A DNA stretch of 64,000 bases from Bradyrhizobium viridifuturi (GTDB lineage Bacteria; Pseudomonadota; Alphaproteobacteria; Rhizobiales; Xanthobacteraceae): positions 124,001-188,000 of the forward strand of contig NZ_LGTB01000011.1 of the NCBI RefSeq assembly GCF_001238275.1. The letters are read 5' to 3'. Made by a program: the position numbers and the translations under genes. Shown here one piece after another: positions 35,444 through 44,288 of this stretch. A model generated the notes under the pieces. The model was not told where the DNA came from, made no database searches, and saw only the letters and a list, made by a program, of their open reading frames with translations. The first letter of the stretch is position 1. Every line of letters begins with the position of its first letter.

Positions 35444-36682
35444 CTAGACTCCTAACGCGTCCTCGACAAAGCTCGCCGCCGCCAGCGCCTTGGCGTCGTC
35501 GCCGAAGCCCGCAATGACGGTCACGCCAACCGGCAATCCGCCCTCGGCAACCAGCGTCGGCACGTTGACGCAGGGCACGCCCATCAAGGTCCAGAGCCGG
35601 TTGTAACGGGGATCGCCGGTCGAGGTCAGGCCCTTCGGCGCGGCGCCCGGCGCGGACAGCGTCAGCAGTACGTCGACCTCGGTGAGAACAGCGGCGAGCG
35701 CCTGCCGCGCGCGCAGCGTGACGCCCATCGCCGCGTCGTATTCCGCCGGCGTGCCGCCCTTGCTCTCGTCGAGCCGGCCGCGCAGCAGCGGCGGCATCGC
35801 ATCGTAGTTCTGCCGGTATTCCCAGGCGAGCGACTGATGCGCCTCGAACTCCTGCACGTCAGGATGGATCCGCCACGCCTCCGCGATGACGTCAGGCACG
35901 GCAATCTCGCGGACGTTGGCGCCCGCCCGCTCCGCCGCGCGCGCGGCCCGCTGCAGCGCCTCCGCGCCGGACGGTTCAGGCGCGCCGGCGAAAGCCTGCA
36001 TCACCACGCCGATGCGCGGCGCTGCGAGCCCCGATGGCACCACCAGGTCGGGCCGCCTCGTCATCGCAGCCAACCCCAGCGCGACATCGCGCACGCCGGC
36101 GCCGAACAGCCCGACAGTATCGAGCGTCCATGAAAAACACTTCACGCCGACGGTCGGCAGCAACCGGTAGCTCGGCTTGATTGCGGCGACACCGCAGAAC
36201 GAGGCCGGCCGGATCACCGAGCCGCCGGTCTGCGTGCCCAGCGCCAGCGGGATCATTCCGGCGGCGACCGCGGCCGCCGAGCCAGACGACGAGCCGCCGG
36301 GCGTGTGCCCATGATTGTGCGGATTGACCGTCGCGGTCGGATCGTTCGCCGCGAATGCGGTCGTCGTGGTCTTGCCGATGATGGTCGCACCGGCCTGCTT
36401 CAGCGCCATCACCACAGGCGCATCGGCGCGCGGCCGATGGCCGCGGTAGATCACAGCGCCCATCTCGGTCGGGAAGTCAGCGGTATCGATGATGTCCTTG
36501 ATGCCGACCGCGATCCCGCGCAACGGCCCGGCAGCTTGCGTGCGCGCCGACGCGTCATGGCAGACAAAGGCGCCGATCGCCTTGTCCTGCGCAGCAATCG
36601 CCTGCAGCGATTGGCGCACGGCCGTTTCAGGCGACAGCGCGCCCTGCTCGATACGCGTTGTGAGGTCGGCAAGTGAGATCAT
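35444..36682 (-). CDS. Amidase-signature family hydrolase
   Basis: A 412-residue amidase. The triad motifs are GIKDIIDTADFPTEMG (Lys), TPGGSSSGSAAAVAAGM (cis-Ser) and GTQTGGSVIRPASFCG (nucleophile Ser), as in GatA but with a shorter, unrelated C-terminal half. Substrate unknown; family members hydrolyse amides, allophanate or carbamates. Minus strand, flanked by REP DNA and divergent from dprA. Confidence 0.92.
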   Translation of the reverse strand: MISLADLTTRIEQGALSPETAVRQSLQAIAAQDKAIGAFVCHDASARTQAAGPLRGIAVGIKDIIDTADFPTEMGAVIYRGHRPRADAPVVMALKQAGATIIGKTTTTAFAANDPTATVNPHNHGHTPGGSSSGSAAAVAAGMIPLALGTQTGGSVIRPASFCGVAAIKPSYRLLPTVGVKCFSWTLDTVGLFGAGVRDVALGLAAMTRRPDLVVPSGLAAPRIGVVMQAFAGAPEPSGAEALQRAARAAERAGANVREIAVPDVIAEAWRIHPDVQEFEAHQSLAWEYRQNYDAMPPLLRGRLDESKGGTPAEYDAAMGVTLRARQALAAVLTEVDVLLTLSAPGAAPKGLTSTGDPRYNRLWTLMGVPCVNVPTLVAEGGLPVGVTVIAGFGDDAKALAAASFVEDALGV

Positions 36683-36785
36683 GGGCGGCTTCCCTGAAAT
36701 TGGCGGCTGCTTTTAGCGCGTTGTACCGAGCTGCGCCAATGTCGCAGTTGATCACAATCTCAGGTTGGGCGAAGCTGCACCCCTC

Positions 36786-37901
36786 ATGCATGACCGATCC
36801 CCCAACGCCGCAGAACTCACCGAGGCCGAACGGCTCAACCGGCTGCGGCTGATCCGTTCCGACAATGTCGGCCCGCGCACCTTTGCATCGCTGCTCCGCC
36901 ATTTTGGCGATGCGGCGCATGCGCTGGAGCGCCTGCCCGATCTTGCGCGGCGCGGCGGCGCATCGGGCTCCTCGCGGATCTGTAGCGAGGCCGACGCCGC
37001 CGCAGAGCTCGCGGCCTGCCGCAGGTTCGGCGTCGATCTCGTCGCGCCCGAAGAGGCGCATTATCCGGCGCGGCTCGCCACCATCGACGACGCGCCGCCG
37101 CTGCTCGGCGTGCGCGGTGACCGCGACACCTTGATGCGGCCGATGATCGCGATCGTCGGCTCGCGCAATGCTTCCGGCGCCGGGCTGAAATTTGCAGGCG
37201 CGCTGGCGCGCGATCTCGGCGACGCCGGTTTTGTCGTGATCTCGGGCCTTGCCCGCGGCATCGACCAGGCGGCGCATCGCGCAACGGTCGCAAGCGGCAC
37301 GGTCGCGGTGCTCGCCGGTGGCCACGACCGCATCTACCCGCCGGAGCACGAGGATCTGCTGGCCGCCTTGCTCGAACGGGGAGCGGCGATCTCGGAGATG
37401 CCACTCGGCCACGTGCCGCGGGCGCGCGACTTCCCCCGCCGCAACCGGCTGATCTCGGGCGCTTCGCTCGGCGTCGTGATCGTGGAAGCTGCGCATCGCT
37501 CCGGCTCGCTGATCACGGCGCGGATGGCGGCCGAGCAGGGCCGCGAGGTGTTCGCGGTACCGGGCTCGCCGATCGATCCGCGCGCCGCCGGCGCCAACGA
37601 TCTGATCAAGCAAGGCGCCACGCTGGTGACCGAAGCCGCCGACGTCATCAACGCGGTCACGCCGATCATGGAGCGGCCCATCATGCTCGGCGCGCGCGAA
37701 GACGACGAGCCGCTGGATTTTGCCACTGATGGCGGTGATCGCGCCCGCATCATCAACCTGCTCGGGCCGAGCCCGATCAGCCTCGACGATCTGATCCGCA
37801 TGGCGGACGTGTCACCGGCCATTGTCCGTGCCGTGCTGCTCGAGCTTGAATTGGCGGGCAAGCTCGAGCGTCATGGCGGCGGGCTGGTGTCGATGATCTA
37901 G
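36786..37901 (+). CDS. dprA: DNA-processing protein DprA
   Basis: Binds incoming single-stranded DNA and loads RecA during transformation. The 371 residues from ATG 36786 (a TTG lies at 36765) have an N-terminal helical domain ([24 protein letters not shown]), the Rossmann-fold core ([50 protein letters not shown]) and a C-terminal winged helix ([36 protein letters not shown]). In many alphaproteobacteria topA follows directly; here 3.6 kb intervenes. Confidence 0.95.
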   Translation: MHDRSPNAAELTEAERLNRLRLIRSDNVGPRTFASLLRHFGDAAHALERLPDLARRGGASGSSRICSEADAAAELAACRRFGVDLVAPEEAHYPARLATIDDAPPLLGVRGDRDTLMRPMIAIVGSRNASGAGLKFAGALARDLGDAGFVVISGLARGIDQAAHRATVASGTVAVLAGGHDRIYPPEHEDLLAALLERGAAISEMPLGHVPRARDFPRRNRLISGASLGVVIVEAAHRSGSLITARMAAEQGREVFAVPGSPIDPRAAGANDLIKQGATLVTEAADVINAVTPIMERPIMLGAREDDEPLDFATDGGDRARIINLLGPSPISLDDLIRMADVSPAIVRAVLLELELAGKLERHGGGLVSMI

Positions 37902-37931
37902 CGACGACTAGACGGTTTGCTCTAAACCCGC

Positions 37932-38041
37932 ACCGTCATCCTGAGGTGCGAGCAGAGCTCGCCTCGAAGGATGTACGGCCCCGCCGCTGGCCGTCGACCC
38001 TTCGAGACGCGCGCAAGGGCGCGCTCCTCAGGGTGACGGAT
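37932..38041. repeat. REP-type palindrome CCGTCATCCTGAGG ... CCTCAGGGTGACGG
   Basis: Outer arms CGTCATCCTGAGG and CCTCAGGGTGACG with inner GCCTCGAAGG and CCTTCGAGACG segments. Lies between convergent dprA (+) and an HxlR gene (-). Confidence 0.75.
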
Positions 38042-38439
38042 CACTCCGCATTGCGCGCGTCAAAATCGTTCCGTGCGCCCTCGATCTCCGGCAGATGCGC
38101 GAACGCCCATTCGCCGAGCGCCATCACCGGCACCGCGAGCCCGCGCCCGAGATCGGTCAACTCGTAATCGACCCGCGGCGGAATGGTTGGAAACACCGTG
38201 CGCGTCACCAGCCCGTCGCGCTCCAGCCCGCGCAGAGTCAGGGTCAGCATGCGCTGCGAGATGCCGTTGATCATGCGCTTCAGTTCGTTGAAGCGGCGCG
38301 GTCCGTCACGCAACAGCATGATGACCAGCACGCTCCATTTGTCGCCGACGCGCGACAGCACCGAGGCCACGCCGCGGCAGTCCTGATGCTCCGCCGGATT
38401 GGGCGGCGGGCCGGTTACATGGATGTGCTCAGGTCTCAT
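38041..38439 (-). CDS. HxlR-family transcriptional regulator
   Basis: A 132-residue winged-helix protein with the HxlR core: CRGVASVLSRVGDKWSVLVIMLLRDGPRRFNELKRMINGISQRMLTLTLRGLERDGLVTR is continuous and diagnostic. An N-terminal Cys (QDCRGV) is the position used for redox or electrophile sensing in this family. It is divergent from the FMN azoreductase gene (start 38539), the same pairing as YodB/HypR with their reductases. Likely represses azoR until thiol stress. Confidence 0.93.
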   Translation of the reverse strand: MRPEHIHVTGPPPNPAEHQDCRGVASVLSRVGDKWSVLVIMLLRDGPRRFNELKRMINGISQRMLTLTLRGLERDGLVTRTVFPTIPPRVDYELTDLGRGLAVPVMALGEWAFAHLPEIEGARNDFDARNAE

Positions 38440-38538
38440 CGGTGTGCTCGGGTTTCAAAAATGTGCGTTCTTGCGGAGATTTAGGGCGGTCACTCATATA
38501 GCGCCAGTTACAAACCTATACCAAAGGTGACTTCAGCC

Positions 38539-39147
38539 ATGAAACTTCTGCATATCGACTCCTCGGTCCTCGGCCCCCACTCCGTCAGCCGCCAGGTCTC
38601 CGCCGCTGCCGTCGAGCGGCTGCGCCAGGCCAATCCCGGCCTGGTCGTGAGCTACCGTGACCTCAGCCAGACCCCGCTCGCCCACCTCTCCGGCCTGCAC
38701 CTTGCGGCCAGCCAGGGCGCGGCGCCCGACCCGTCGGTGCGCGACGACATCGCGACCGGCCAGGCGGTGCTGGACGAGTTCCTCGCCGCAGACATCGTCG
38801 TGATCGGTGCTCCCATGTACAATTTCACCATCCCGAGCCAGCTGAAGGCCTGGATCGATCGCATCGTGGTCGCGGGAAAGACCTTCAAATATGGCGCCGG
38901 CGGCGTCGAGGGACTGGCCGGCAACAAACGCGTCATCATCGCGATCTCGCGCGGCGGCTATTACGGCGCCGACACACCGATGGCCGCGCTCGAGCACCTC
39001 GAGACCTATCTGCGCGGGGTGTTCGGCTTCATCGGTGTCAGGAATCTCGAATTCATCCCGGCCGACGGCATCCAGGTCGGCCCCGAGCATCGCGAGAAGG
39101 CGGTCGCGGGCGCGCTGCAAGCCGCTGGTAGTTTGAACGCGGCCTGA
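38539..39147 (+). CDS. azoR: FMN-dependent NADH azoreductase
   Basis: A 202-residue flavodoxin-fold enzyme reducing azo dyes and quinones with NADH. Motifs: [19 protein letters not shown] for FMN phosphate, [33 protein letters not shown] for flavin and quinone contact, and [15 protein letters not shown] 38539 was chosen over the upstream start at 38527. Divergent from an HxlR gene, which probably regulates it. Confidence 0.95.
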   Translation: MKLLHIDSSVLGPHSVSRQVSAAAVERLRQANPGLVVSYRDLSQTPLAHLSGLHLAASQGAAPDPSVRDDIATGQAVLDEFLAADIVVIGAPMYNFTIPSQLKAWIDRIVVAGKTFKYGAGGVEGLAGNKRVIIAISRGGYYGADTPMAALEHLETYLRGVFGFIGVRNLEFIPADGIQVGPEHREKAVAGALQAAGSLNAA

Positions 39148-39203
39148 TGTGATCGAACACCTGCCGTCACCCCTGGCGGCGGCAGGCCTTCAGTTGATGG
39201 AAC

Positions 39204-39374
39204 TCAGAACCAGACGCCTTGAATGCCGCAGATGACGGCGACGAGCGAAATCAACAAGCCGATGCCGGAAAACAGCGCGACGGTCACCAACTGTGCCGTG
39301 TCTGAATTGTCTGAACTCTGGGACGCTGACGAAACGGGGATCGACGTCGAAATGCGAGCTGCTGCTTTCGGCAT
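39204..39374 (-). CDS. 56-residue single-pass membrane protein
   Basis: A Ser/Ala-rich N-terminus (MPKAAARISTSIPVSSASQS) and polar linker precede the membrane span LVTVALFSGIGLLISLVAVICG, ending IQGVWF. The ATG at 39374 has GGAG eight bases upstream. It is too short to be caught by a 60-codon cutoff. It sits downstream of azoR on the opposite strand. No known family. Confidence 0.6.
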   Translation of the reverse strand: MPKAAARISTSIPVSSASQSSDNSDTAQLVTVALFSGIGLLISLVAVICGIQGVWF

Positions 39375-39481
39375 GACGGCACTCCAAAATGATTCCGTGG
39401 TGAAAAAATTCCCCGCCCTCTTCAGGAGTCCCGGGAGTACGACAAAGGTTCAATGCGCGCGATGATAGTCGCAGACGAACT

Positions 39482-39511
39482 CGGCCGGTGTGATCGGTTT
39501 CACACCGGCCG
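39482..39511. terminator. Strong hairpin after the SDR gene
   Basis: CGGCCGGTGTGA-TCGGTT-TCACACCGGCCG is a perfect 12-bp stem with a 6-base loop, just beyond the SDR stop on the minus strand. No T-run follows on that side, so it may be a terminator or an mRNA 3' stabiliser. Confidence 0.6.
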
Positions 39512-39515
39512 TTGC

Positions 39516-40307
39516 TTACAATGAGAAACAAACTTTATCCGCGATAGATCGGCGCGCGGCGGGCGACGCCGTTGCGCCGCCATCGATGAAGAGTTCCTGG
39601 CCCTGCACATGCGCTGCGTCGTCGGATGCAAGGAACAGCACGGTCTTCGAGATGTGTTCAGGTTCACCGATTCGGCCGAGCGGCGTGGACTTGCCGATCC
39701 GCTGCTCGAATGCCTTCTCGGCTTCGGGCGTTGCGATCGCCGCACCCCAGATCGGCGTTCGCACCGCGCCCGGCGCCACCACGTTGACGCGGATGTTGCG
39801 GGGCGACAGTTCTGACGCCATCACCCGCGCCATCGCGCGCACGCCGGCCTTGCTCGCGGCATAGGCCGAGTAGCCGGGATTGCCGAGCACCGAAATCACC
39901 GAGCCGTTGAGAATGATCGACGCGCCGTCATTGAGATAGGGCGCGACCGCCTGCACGGTGAAGAACACGCCGGTGAGATTGGTGCGGATCACGTTCTCGA
40001 ATGCCGCTAGCGTGGTGCCGCCGATCGGCGTCTGGCCGGGAATGCCGGCATTGGCGAACAGCACGTCGTATTTGCCGAATTTCTCCGCGCCCTGCTTCAC
40101 CGCGGCTTCCAGCGCCGCGACATCGGTGGCATCGGCCACGACAGCGAGCGCGTTCGGCCCAAGCTCCTTGGCCGCCGCCGCGAGCGTCTCCTTGTTGCGC
40201 CCGGTGATAACGACCTTGGCGCCTTCGGCGACGAACAGCTTTGCTGTCGCAAGCCCGATGCCGCTGTTGCCGCCGGTGATCAGTGCCGTCTTGTTTGCCA
40301 GTCTCAT
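39516..40307 (-). CDS. SDR-family NAD(P) oxidoreductase
   Basis: A classical short-chain dehydrogenase: TALITGGNSGIGLATAKLF for the cofactor, LFANAGIPGQ, ILNGSVISVLGNPGYSAYAASKAG with catalytic Ser-Tyr-Lys, and GQELFIDGGAT near the end. ATG 40307 has GGAGG upstream. The last residues (ARRSIADKVCFSL) are atypical. One added base at ~39557 would give PAGAPIYRG with a stop at 39535, a normal family ending, so another 1-base deletion is possible. Divergent from an HxlR regulator with a large dyad between them. Confidence 0.92.
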   Translation of the reverse strand: MRLANKTALITGGNSGIGLATAKLFVAEGAKVVITGRNKETLAAAAKELGPNALAVVADATDVAALEAAVKQGAEKFGKYDVLFANAGIPGQTPIGGTTLAAFENVIRTNLTGVFFTVQAVAPYLNDGASIILNGSVISVLGNPGYSAYAASKAGVRAMARVMASELSPRNIRVNVVAPGAVRTPIWGAAIATPEAEKAFEQRIGKSTPLGRIGEPEHISKTVLFLASDDAAHVQGQELFIDGGATASPAARRSIADKVCFSL

Positions 40308-40320
40308 GTCCGCCTCCAAT

Positions 40321-40378
40321 TGGTTGCATTATTAAACTTCGTTGCATACCTAGGGCATCAGGTTTAATATTGCAACCA
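40321..40378. promoter_or_regulatory. Long dyad operator between SDR and HxlR genes
   Basis: TGGTTGCATTATTAAAC (40321-40337) is repeated in inverted form as GTTTAATATTGCAACCA (40362-40378), matching at 16 of 17 positions with a 24-base spacer. The left arm is 14 bases from the SDR start. HxlR dimers bind such AT-rich dyads, so this is the probable operator. Confidence 0.75.
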
Positions 40379-40401
40379 CACAAGGTCGTGATGGCCCATC
40401 A

Positions 40402-40452
40402 AAGCGTTTTCGAGCGTGGATACCGGTTCGCGTGAAGAAAACGCGTCAACAC
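40402..40452. repeat. Interspersed element inside the SDR/HxlR promoter
   Basis: AAGCGTTTTCGAGCGTGGATACCGGTTCGCGTGAAGAAAACGCGTC: GCGTTTTC pairs with GAAAACGC. Same family as 12904-12984. It lies between the dyad and the HxlR start, so it may have inserted there. Confidence 0.6.
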
Positions 40453-40468
40453 AAGATTCCGGAGATGC

Positions 40469-40948
40469 GTGGTGAAACGAACCAGCCTTGCAGGCGACAG
40501 CTGCCCGGTGGCGCGCGCGCTCGACGTATTCGGCGACTGGTGGTCGCTTTTGATCATCCGTGACGCCAGCCTCGGCCGGCGCCGTTTCGGCGAATTCCAG
40601 GCGAGCCTCGGTCTTGCAAAGAACATCCTCGCCACGCGGCTGCGCACGCTGGTCGAGCGCGGCATCCTGAAGACGGTCCCCGCCTCCGACGGCAGCGCCT
40701 ATCAGGAATATGTCCTGACGCCGAAGGGCCACGGCATCTTCCCGATCCTGGTCGCGCTCCGGCAATGGACCGAGGAGTTCGACGAGCATCCGGACGAGAT
40801 CGCGACCATCATGGTCGACCGCGCCAACGGCAAACCGGTGAAGAAGCTTGCGCTGTTGTCGCAGGACGGCCGCGTGCTGGGTGCCGCGGACACGACACTG
40901 AAGCCGCGGCCTGCACCAAAGCGCGCGCGGCGCCTCGCGACTGCGTGA
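40469..40948 (+). CDS. HxlR-family transcriptional regulator
   Basis: A 159-residue HxlR protein, longer than the 132-residue one at 38041 because of a C-terminal extension (IMVDRANGKPVKKLALLSQDG onward) like that of larger HxlR members. Core: CPVARALDVFGDWWSLLIIRDASLGRRRFGEFQ, then NILATRLRTLVERGILKTV. An N-terminal Cys12 (GDSCPVARAL) is in the sensing position. Start is GTG with GGAGATGC upstream. Divergent from the SDR gene and probably its repressor. Confidence 0.92.
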   Translation: MVKRTSLAGDSCPVARALDVFGDWWSLLIIRDASLGRRRFGEFQASLGLAKNILATRLRTLVERGILKTVPASDGSAYQEYVLTPKGHGIFPILVALRQWTEEFDEHPDEIATIMVDRANGKPVKKLALLSQDGRVLGAADTTLKPRPAPKRARRLATA

Positions 40949-41007
40949 GTTGGGTGAAGCGCAGGCGCTCCACTGCCGTCGTCCTGGCGAGAGCCAGGAG
41001 ACGAATG

Positions 41008-41039
41008 GAGGGAGCCTTGCGCAAAAGGCCGGCTCCCTC
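41008..41039. terminator. Hairpin between convergent HxlR and small gene
   Basis: GAGGGAGCC (41008-41016) and GGCTCCCTC (41031-41039) form a perfect 9-bp stem with a 14-base loop. It lies between convergent genes ending at 40948 and 41045. No T-run. Confidence 0.5.
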
Positions 41040-41044
41040 ATCCT

Positions 41045-41218
41045 TCACGACAGCTTCCGCCGGCTGCGCGCCCGCAACTGCTCGTCAGCCTCGAGGCGCG
41101 TCATGGCGAGCAGATGATCCAGGACTTCGAATTTGTGGCGCTGGGTGAGTTTGGTGAGTTCGGTCGCGGCGGCTGCGATCAGGACCAGGGCGTCGTCGGA
41201 TCCGCCCTCCCCAGCCAT
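41045..41218 (-). CDS. Small hypothetical helical protein
   Basis: A 57-residue form starts at ATG 41218 with GAGGA upstream: DDALVLIAAAATELTKLTQRHKFEVLDHLLAMTRLEADEQLRARSRRKLS is its helical body. The frame stays open to 41341 and the added stretch GGGRKRKPPSRRRPASED is basic and protein-like, so a longer form starting at a non-ATG codon is possible. Seen in this neighbourhood in related genomes; function unknown. Confidence 0.55.
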   Translation of the reverse strand: MAGEGGSDDALVLIAAAATELTKLTQRHKFEVLDHLLAMTRLEADEQLRARSRRKLS

Positions 41219-41513
41219 GTCCTCGCTCGCCGGTCGTCGCCGGCTGGGCGGCTTGCGCTTCCGGCCGCCCCCTATGCTGCTCAAAAGGCCTAATCCGATT
41301 CCCACCCTATATATAAAGAGATACGCCCTTTCCGACCGCAACTCTAGGACGCATTTTTCAACCTTTGAGATAGGAACTCCACAGTTTGAGCCCTGCTTTC
41401 AATATCTGGCGATTTGACACCGACCGCCCCAGCACCCATGTTCGCCCCGACACGGCGGGCCGCGAGTCTAGCAGAACCCGCCTTCAAGTTTTCCCGTAAG
41501 CTATTGGAATGAC
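41219..41513. other. Promoter region between the small gene and topA
   Basis: No other gene. Contains AT-rich stretches (CCTATATATAAAG near 41310) that may be a promoter for the minus-strand small gene or topA. Not resolvable by eye. Confidence 0.35.
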
Positions 41514-44288
41514 ATGAATATCGTCATTGTGGAGTCGCCGGCCAAGGCCAAGACGATCAACAAATATCTGGGGTCCTCCTACGAGGTCCTGGCGTCGTTC
41601 GGCCATGTTCGCGACCTCCCGGCCAAGAACGGTTCCGTCGATCCGGACGCCAATTTCCAGATGATCTGGGAGGTCGATGCCAAGGCCGCGAGCCGGCTCA
41701 ACGACATCGCGAAGGCACTGAAAGGCGCCGACCGCCTGATCCTCGCAACCGACCCTGATCGCGAGGGCGAGGCGATCTCCTGGCACGTGCTGGAGGTGAT
41801 GAAGGAGAAGCGCGCGCTGAAGGACCAGAAGGTCGAGCGCGTGGTGTTCAACGCCATCACCAAGCAGGCCGTCTCCGAGGCCATGAAGGCGCCGCGCCAG
41901 ATCGACGGCGCGCTGGTCGACGCCTACATGGCGCGCCGCGCGCTGGATTATCTGGTCGGCTTCACCCTCTCCCCGGTGCTGTGGCGCAAGCTGCCCGGCG
42001 CCCGCTCGGCCGGCCGCGTGCAATCGGTCGCACTGCGGCTGGTCTGCGACCGCGAGCTCGAGATCGAGAAGTTCGTGCCGCGGGAGTACTGGTCGCTGGT
42101 CGCGACGCTGCTGACGCCGCGCGGCGAAGCCTTCGAGGCGCGCCTCGTCGGCGCCGACGGCAAGAAGATCGCGCGACTCGACATCGGGTCCGGCGCGGAA
42201 GCCGAGGACCTCAAGAAGGCGATCGAGGCCGCGCTGTTCAAGGTTGCGACCGTCGAGGCCAAGCCGGCACGGCGCAATCCGCAGGCGCCCTTCACCACCT
42301 CGACCCTGCAGCAGGAAGCCAGCCGCAAGCTCGGCTTCGCGCCGGCGCACACCATGCGCATCGCACAGCGGCTCTATGAGGGCATCGACATCGGCGGCGA
42401 GACCACCGGCCTCATTACCTATATGCGAACCGACGGCGTGCAGATTGCGCCCGAGGCAATCACGCAGGCCCGCAAGGTGATCGGCGAGGACTACGGCAAT
42501 GCCTACGTGCCGGATGCGCCGCGCCAGTACCAGGCCAAGGCCAAGAACGCCCAGGAAGCCCACGAAGCGATCCGCCCGACCGATCTCTCACGTCGCCCCG
42601 CCACCATTGGCCGCCGGCTCGATGCCGATCAGGCGCGGCTCTATGAACTGATCTGGAAGCGCACCATCGCGAGCCAGATGGAGTCGGCCGAGCTCGAACG
42701 CACCACGGTCGACATCGAGGCCAAGGCCGGCTCCCGCGTGCTGGAGCTGCGCGCCTCCGGCCAGGTCATCAAGTTCGACGGCTTCCTCGCGCTCTACCAG
42801 GAAAGCCGCGACGACGAGGAGGACGAGGATTCGCGCCGCCTGCCCGCGATGAGCGAGGGCGAGGCCGTGAAGCGCCAGAGCCTCGCCGTCACCCAGCATT
42901 TCACCGAGCCGCCGCCGCGCTTCTCGGAAGCATCGCTGGTGAAGCGGATGGAAGAGCTCGGCATCGGCCGCCCCTCGACCTACGCCTCGATCCTGCAGGT
43001 GCTGAAGGACCGCGGCTACGTCAAGCTCGAGAAGAAGCGGCTGCACGGCGAGGACAAGGGCCGCGTCGTGGTCGCGTTCCTGGAGAACTTCTTCTCGCGC
43101 TACGTCGAATACGACTTCACCGCCGATCTCGAGGAGCAGCTCGACCGCATCTCCAACAACGAGATCGCCTGGCAGCAGGTGCTGCAGGATTTCTGGCGCG
43201 GCTTCATCGGCGCGGTCAACGACATCAAGGACCTCCGCGTCGCCGAAGTGCTCGACGCGCTCGACGAGATGCTCGGCCCGCACATCTATCCGCCGCGCGC
43301 GGATGGCGGCGACGTCCGGCAGTGCCCGACCTGCGGCACCGGCCGGCTCAACCTCAAGGCCGGCAAGTTCGGCGCCTTCGTCGGCTGCTCGAACTATCCG
43401 GAATGCCGCTACACCCGTCCGCTCGCGGCCGACAGCGCCGAGAGCGCCGATCGCGTGCTCGGCACCGATCCCGACACCGGGTTCGACGTCACCGTGAAGG
43501 CCGGCCGCTTCGGCCCCTACATCCAGCTCGGCGAGCAGAAGGATTATGCCGAAGGCGAGAAGCCGAAGCGCGCAGGCATTCCGAAGGGCACCTCGCCTGC
43601 CGATGTCGATCTCGAACTGGCGCTGAAGCTGCTGTCGCTGCCGCGCGAGATCGGCAAGCATCCGGAAACCGGACAGCCGATCACCGCCGGCCTCGGCCGG
43701 TTCGGGCCGTTCGTGAAGCACGAGAAGACCTATGCCAGCCTCGAGGCCGGCGACGAGGTGTTCGACATCGGCTTGAACCGCGCCGTCACGCTGATCGCGG
43801 AGAAGATCGCGAAGGGCCCGAGCGGCCGCCGCTTCGGCGCCGATCCCGGCAAGCCGCTCGGCGATCACCCGACGCTCGGCGCGGTCGCGCTAAAGAACGG
43901 CCGCTACGGCGCCTATGTCGCGGCCGGCGGCGTCAACGCGACGATCCCAAGCGACCGCACGCCCGACGAGGTCACGCTTGCGGAGGCGATCGCGCTGATC
44001 GACGAGCGCGCGGCCAAGGGCGGCGGCAAGAAGGCCAAGAAGGCGGCGAAGCCTGCCAAGGTGGCCAAGGCCAAGCCTGAGAAAGCCAAGGCCGAAGCGG
44101 CTGACGGCGACGCCGAGGCCAAGCCCGCGAAGCAGGCTGGGTCGAAGAAGGCCGCGGCGAAACCGAAAGCGGATGCGACCAGCAAGGCGCGCGCGCCGGT
44201 CGCTTCCGGTGCCAAGACGTCGCCTTCAAAATCATCGGCACCAGCGAAAGCGCCCGCGAAGAAAAGCGCCGGCAAGGCACGAGGATAA
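41514..44288 (+). CDS. topA: DNA topoisomerase I
   Basis: Type IA topoisomerase that relaxes negative supercoils. Of 924 residues, 1-115 are the Toprim domain (VESPAKAKTINKYLG; DPDREGEA with Asp80 and Asp82). The catalytic tyrosine is Tyr303 in ITYMRTDGVQI. A single C4 zinc finger follows (CPTCGTGRLNLKAGKFGAFVGCSNYPEC), then four GRFGPYIQLG / GRFGPFVKH-type C-terminal repeats. The tail of ~100 residues is Lys/Ala/Pro-rich, as in many alphaproteobacteria. rnr follows with no gap. Confidence 0.97.
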   Translation: MNIVIVESPAKAKTINKYLGSSYEVLASFGHVRDLPAKNGSVDPDANFQMIWEVDAKAASRLNDIAKALKGADRLILATDPDREGEAISWHVLEVMKEKRALKDQKVERVVFNAITKQAVSEAMKAPRQIDGALVDAYMARRALDYLVGFTLSPVLWRKLPGARSAGRVQSVALRLVCDRELEIEKFVPREYWSLVATLLTPRGEAFEARLVGADGKKIARLDIGSGAEAEDLKKAIEAALFKVATVEAKPARRNPQAPFTTSTLQQEASRKLGFAPAHTMRIAQRLYEGIDIGGETTGLITYMRTDGVQIAPEAITQARKVIGEDYGNAYVPDAPRQYQAKAKNAQEAHEAIRPTDLSRRPATIGRRLDADQARLYELIWKRTIASQMESAELERTTVDIEAKAGSRVLELRASGQVIKFDGFLALYQESRDDEEDEDSRRLPAMSEGEAVKRQSLAVTQHFTEPPPRFSEASLVKRMEELGIGRPSTYASILQVLKDRGYVKLEKKRLHGEDKGRVVVAFLENFFSRYVEYDFTADLEEQLDRISNNEIAWQQVLQDFWRGFIGAVNDIKDLRVAEVLDALDEMLGPHIYPPRADGGDVRQCPTCGTGRLNLKAGKFGAFVGCSNYPECRYTRPLAADSAESADRVLGTDPDTGFDVTVKAGRFGPYIQLGEQKDYAEGEKPKRAGIPKGTSPADVDLELALKLLSLPREIGKHPETGQPITAGLGRFGPFVKHEKTYASLEAGDEVFDIGLNRAVTLIAEKIAKGPSGRRFGADPGKPLGDHPTLGAVALKNGRYGAYVAAGGVNATIPSDRTPDEVTLAEAIALIDERAAKGGGKKAKKAAKPAKVAKAKPEKAKAEAADGDAEAKPAKQAGSKKAAAKPKADATSKARAPVASGAKTSPSKSSAPAKAPAKKSAGKARG

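Noticed and set aside
38440-38538. HxlR operator between HxlR and azoR
   Set aside because: Only a weak GTCAC...GTGAC pair was seen; not strong enough to call.
42588-43868. Long minus-strand frame opposite topA
   Set aside because: High-GC antisense shadow of a clear topoisomerase gene.
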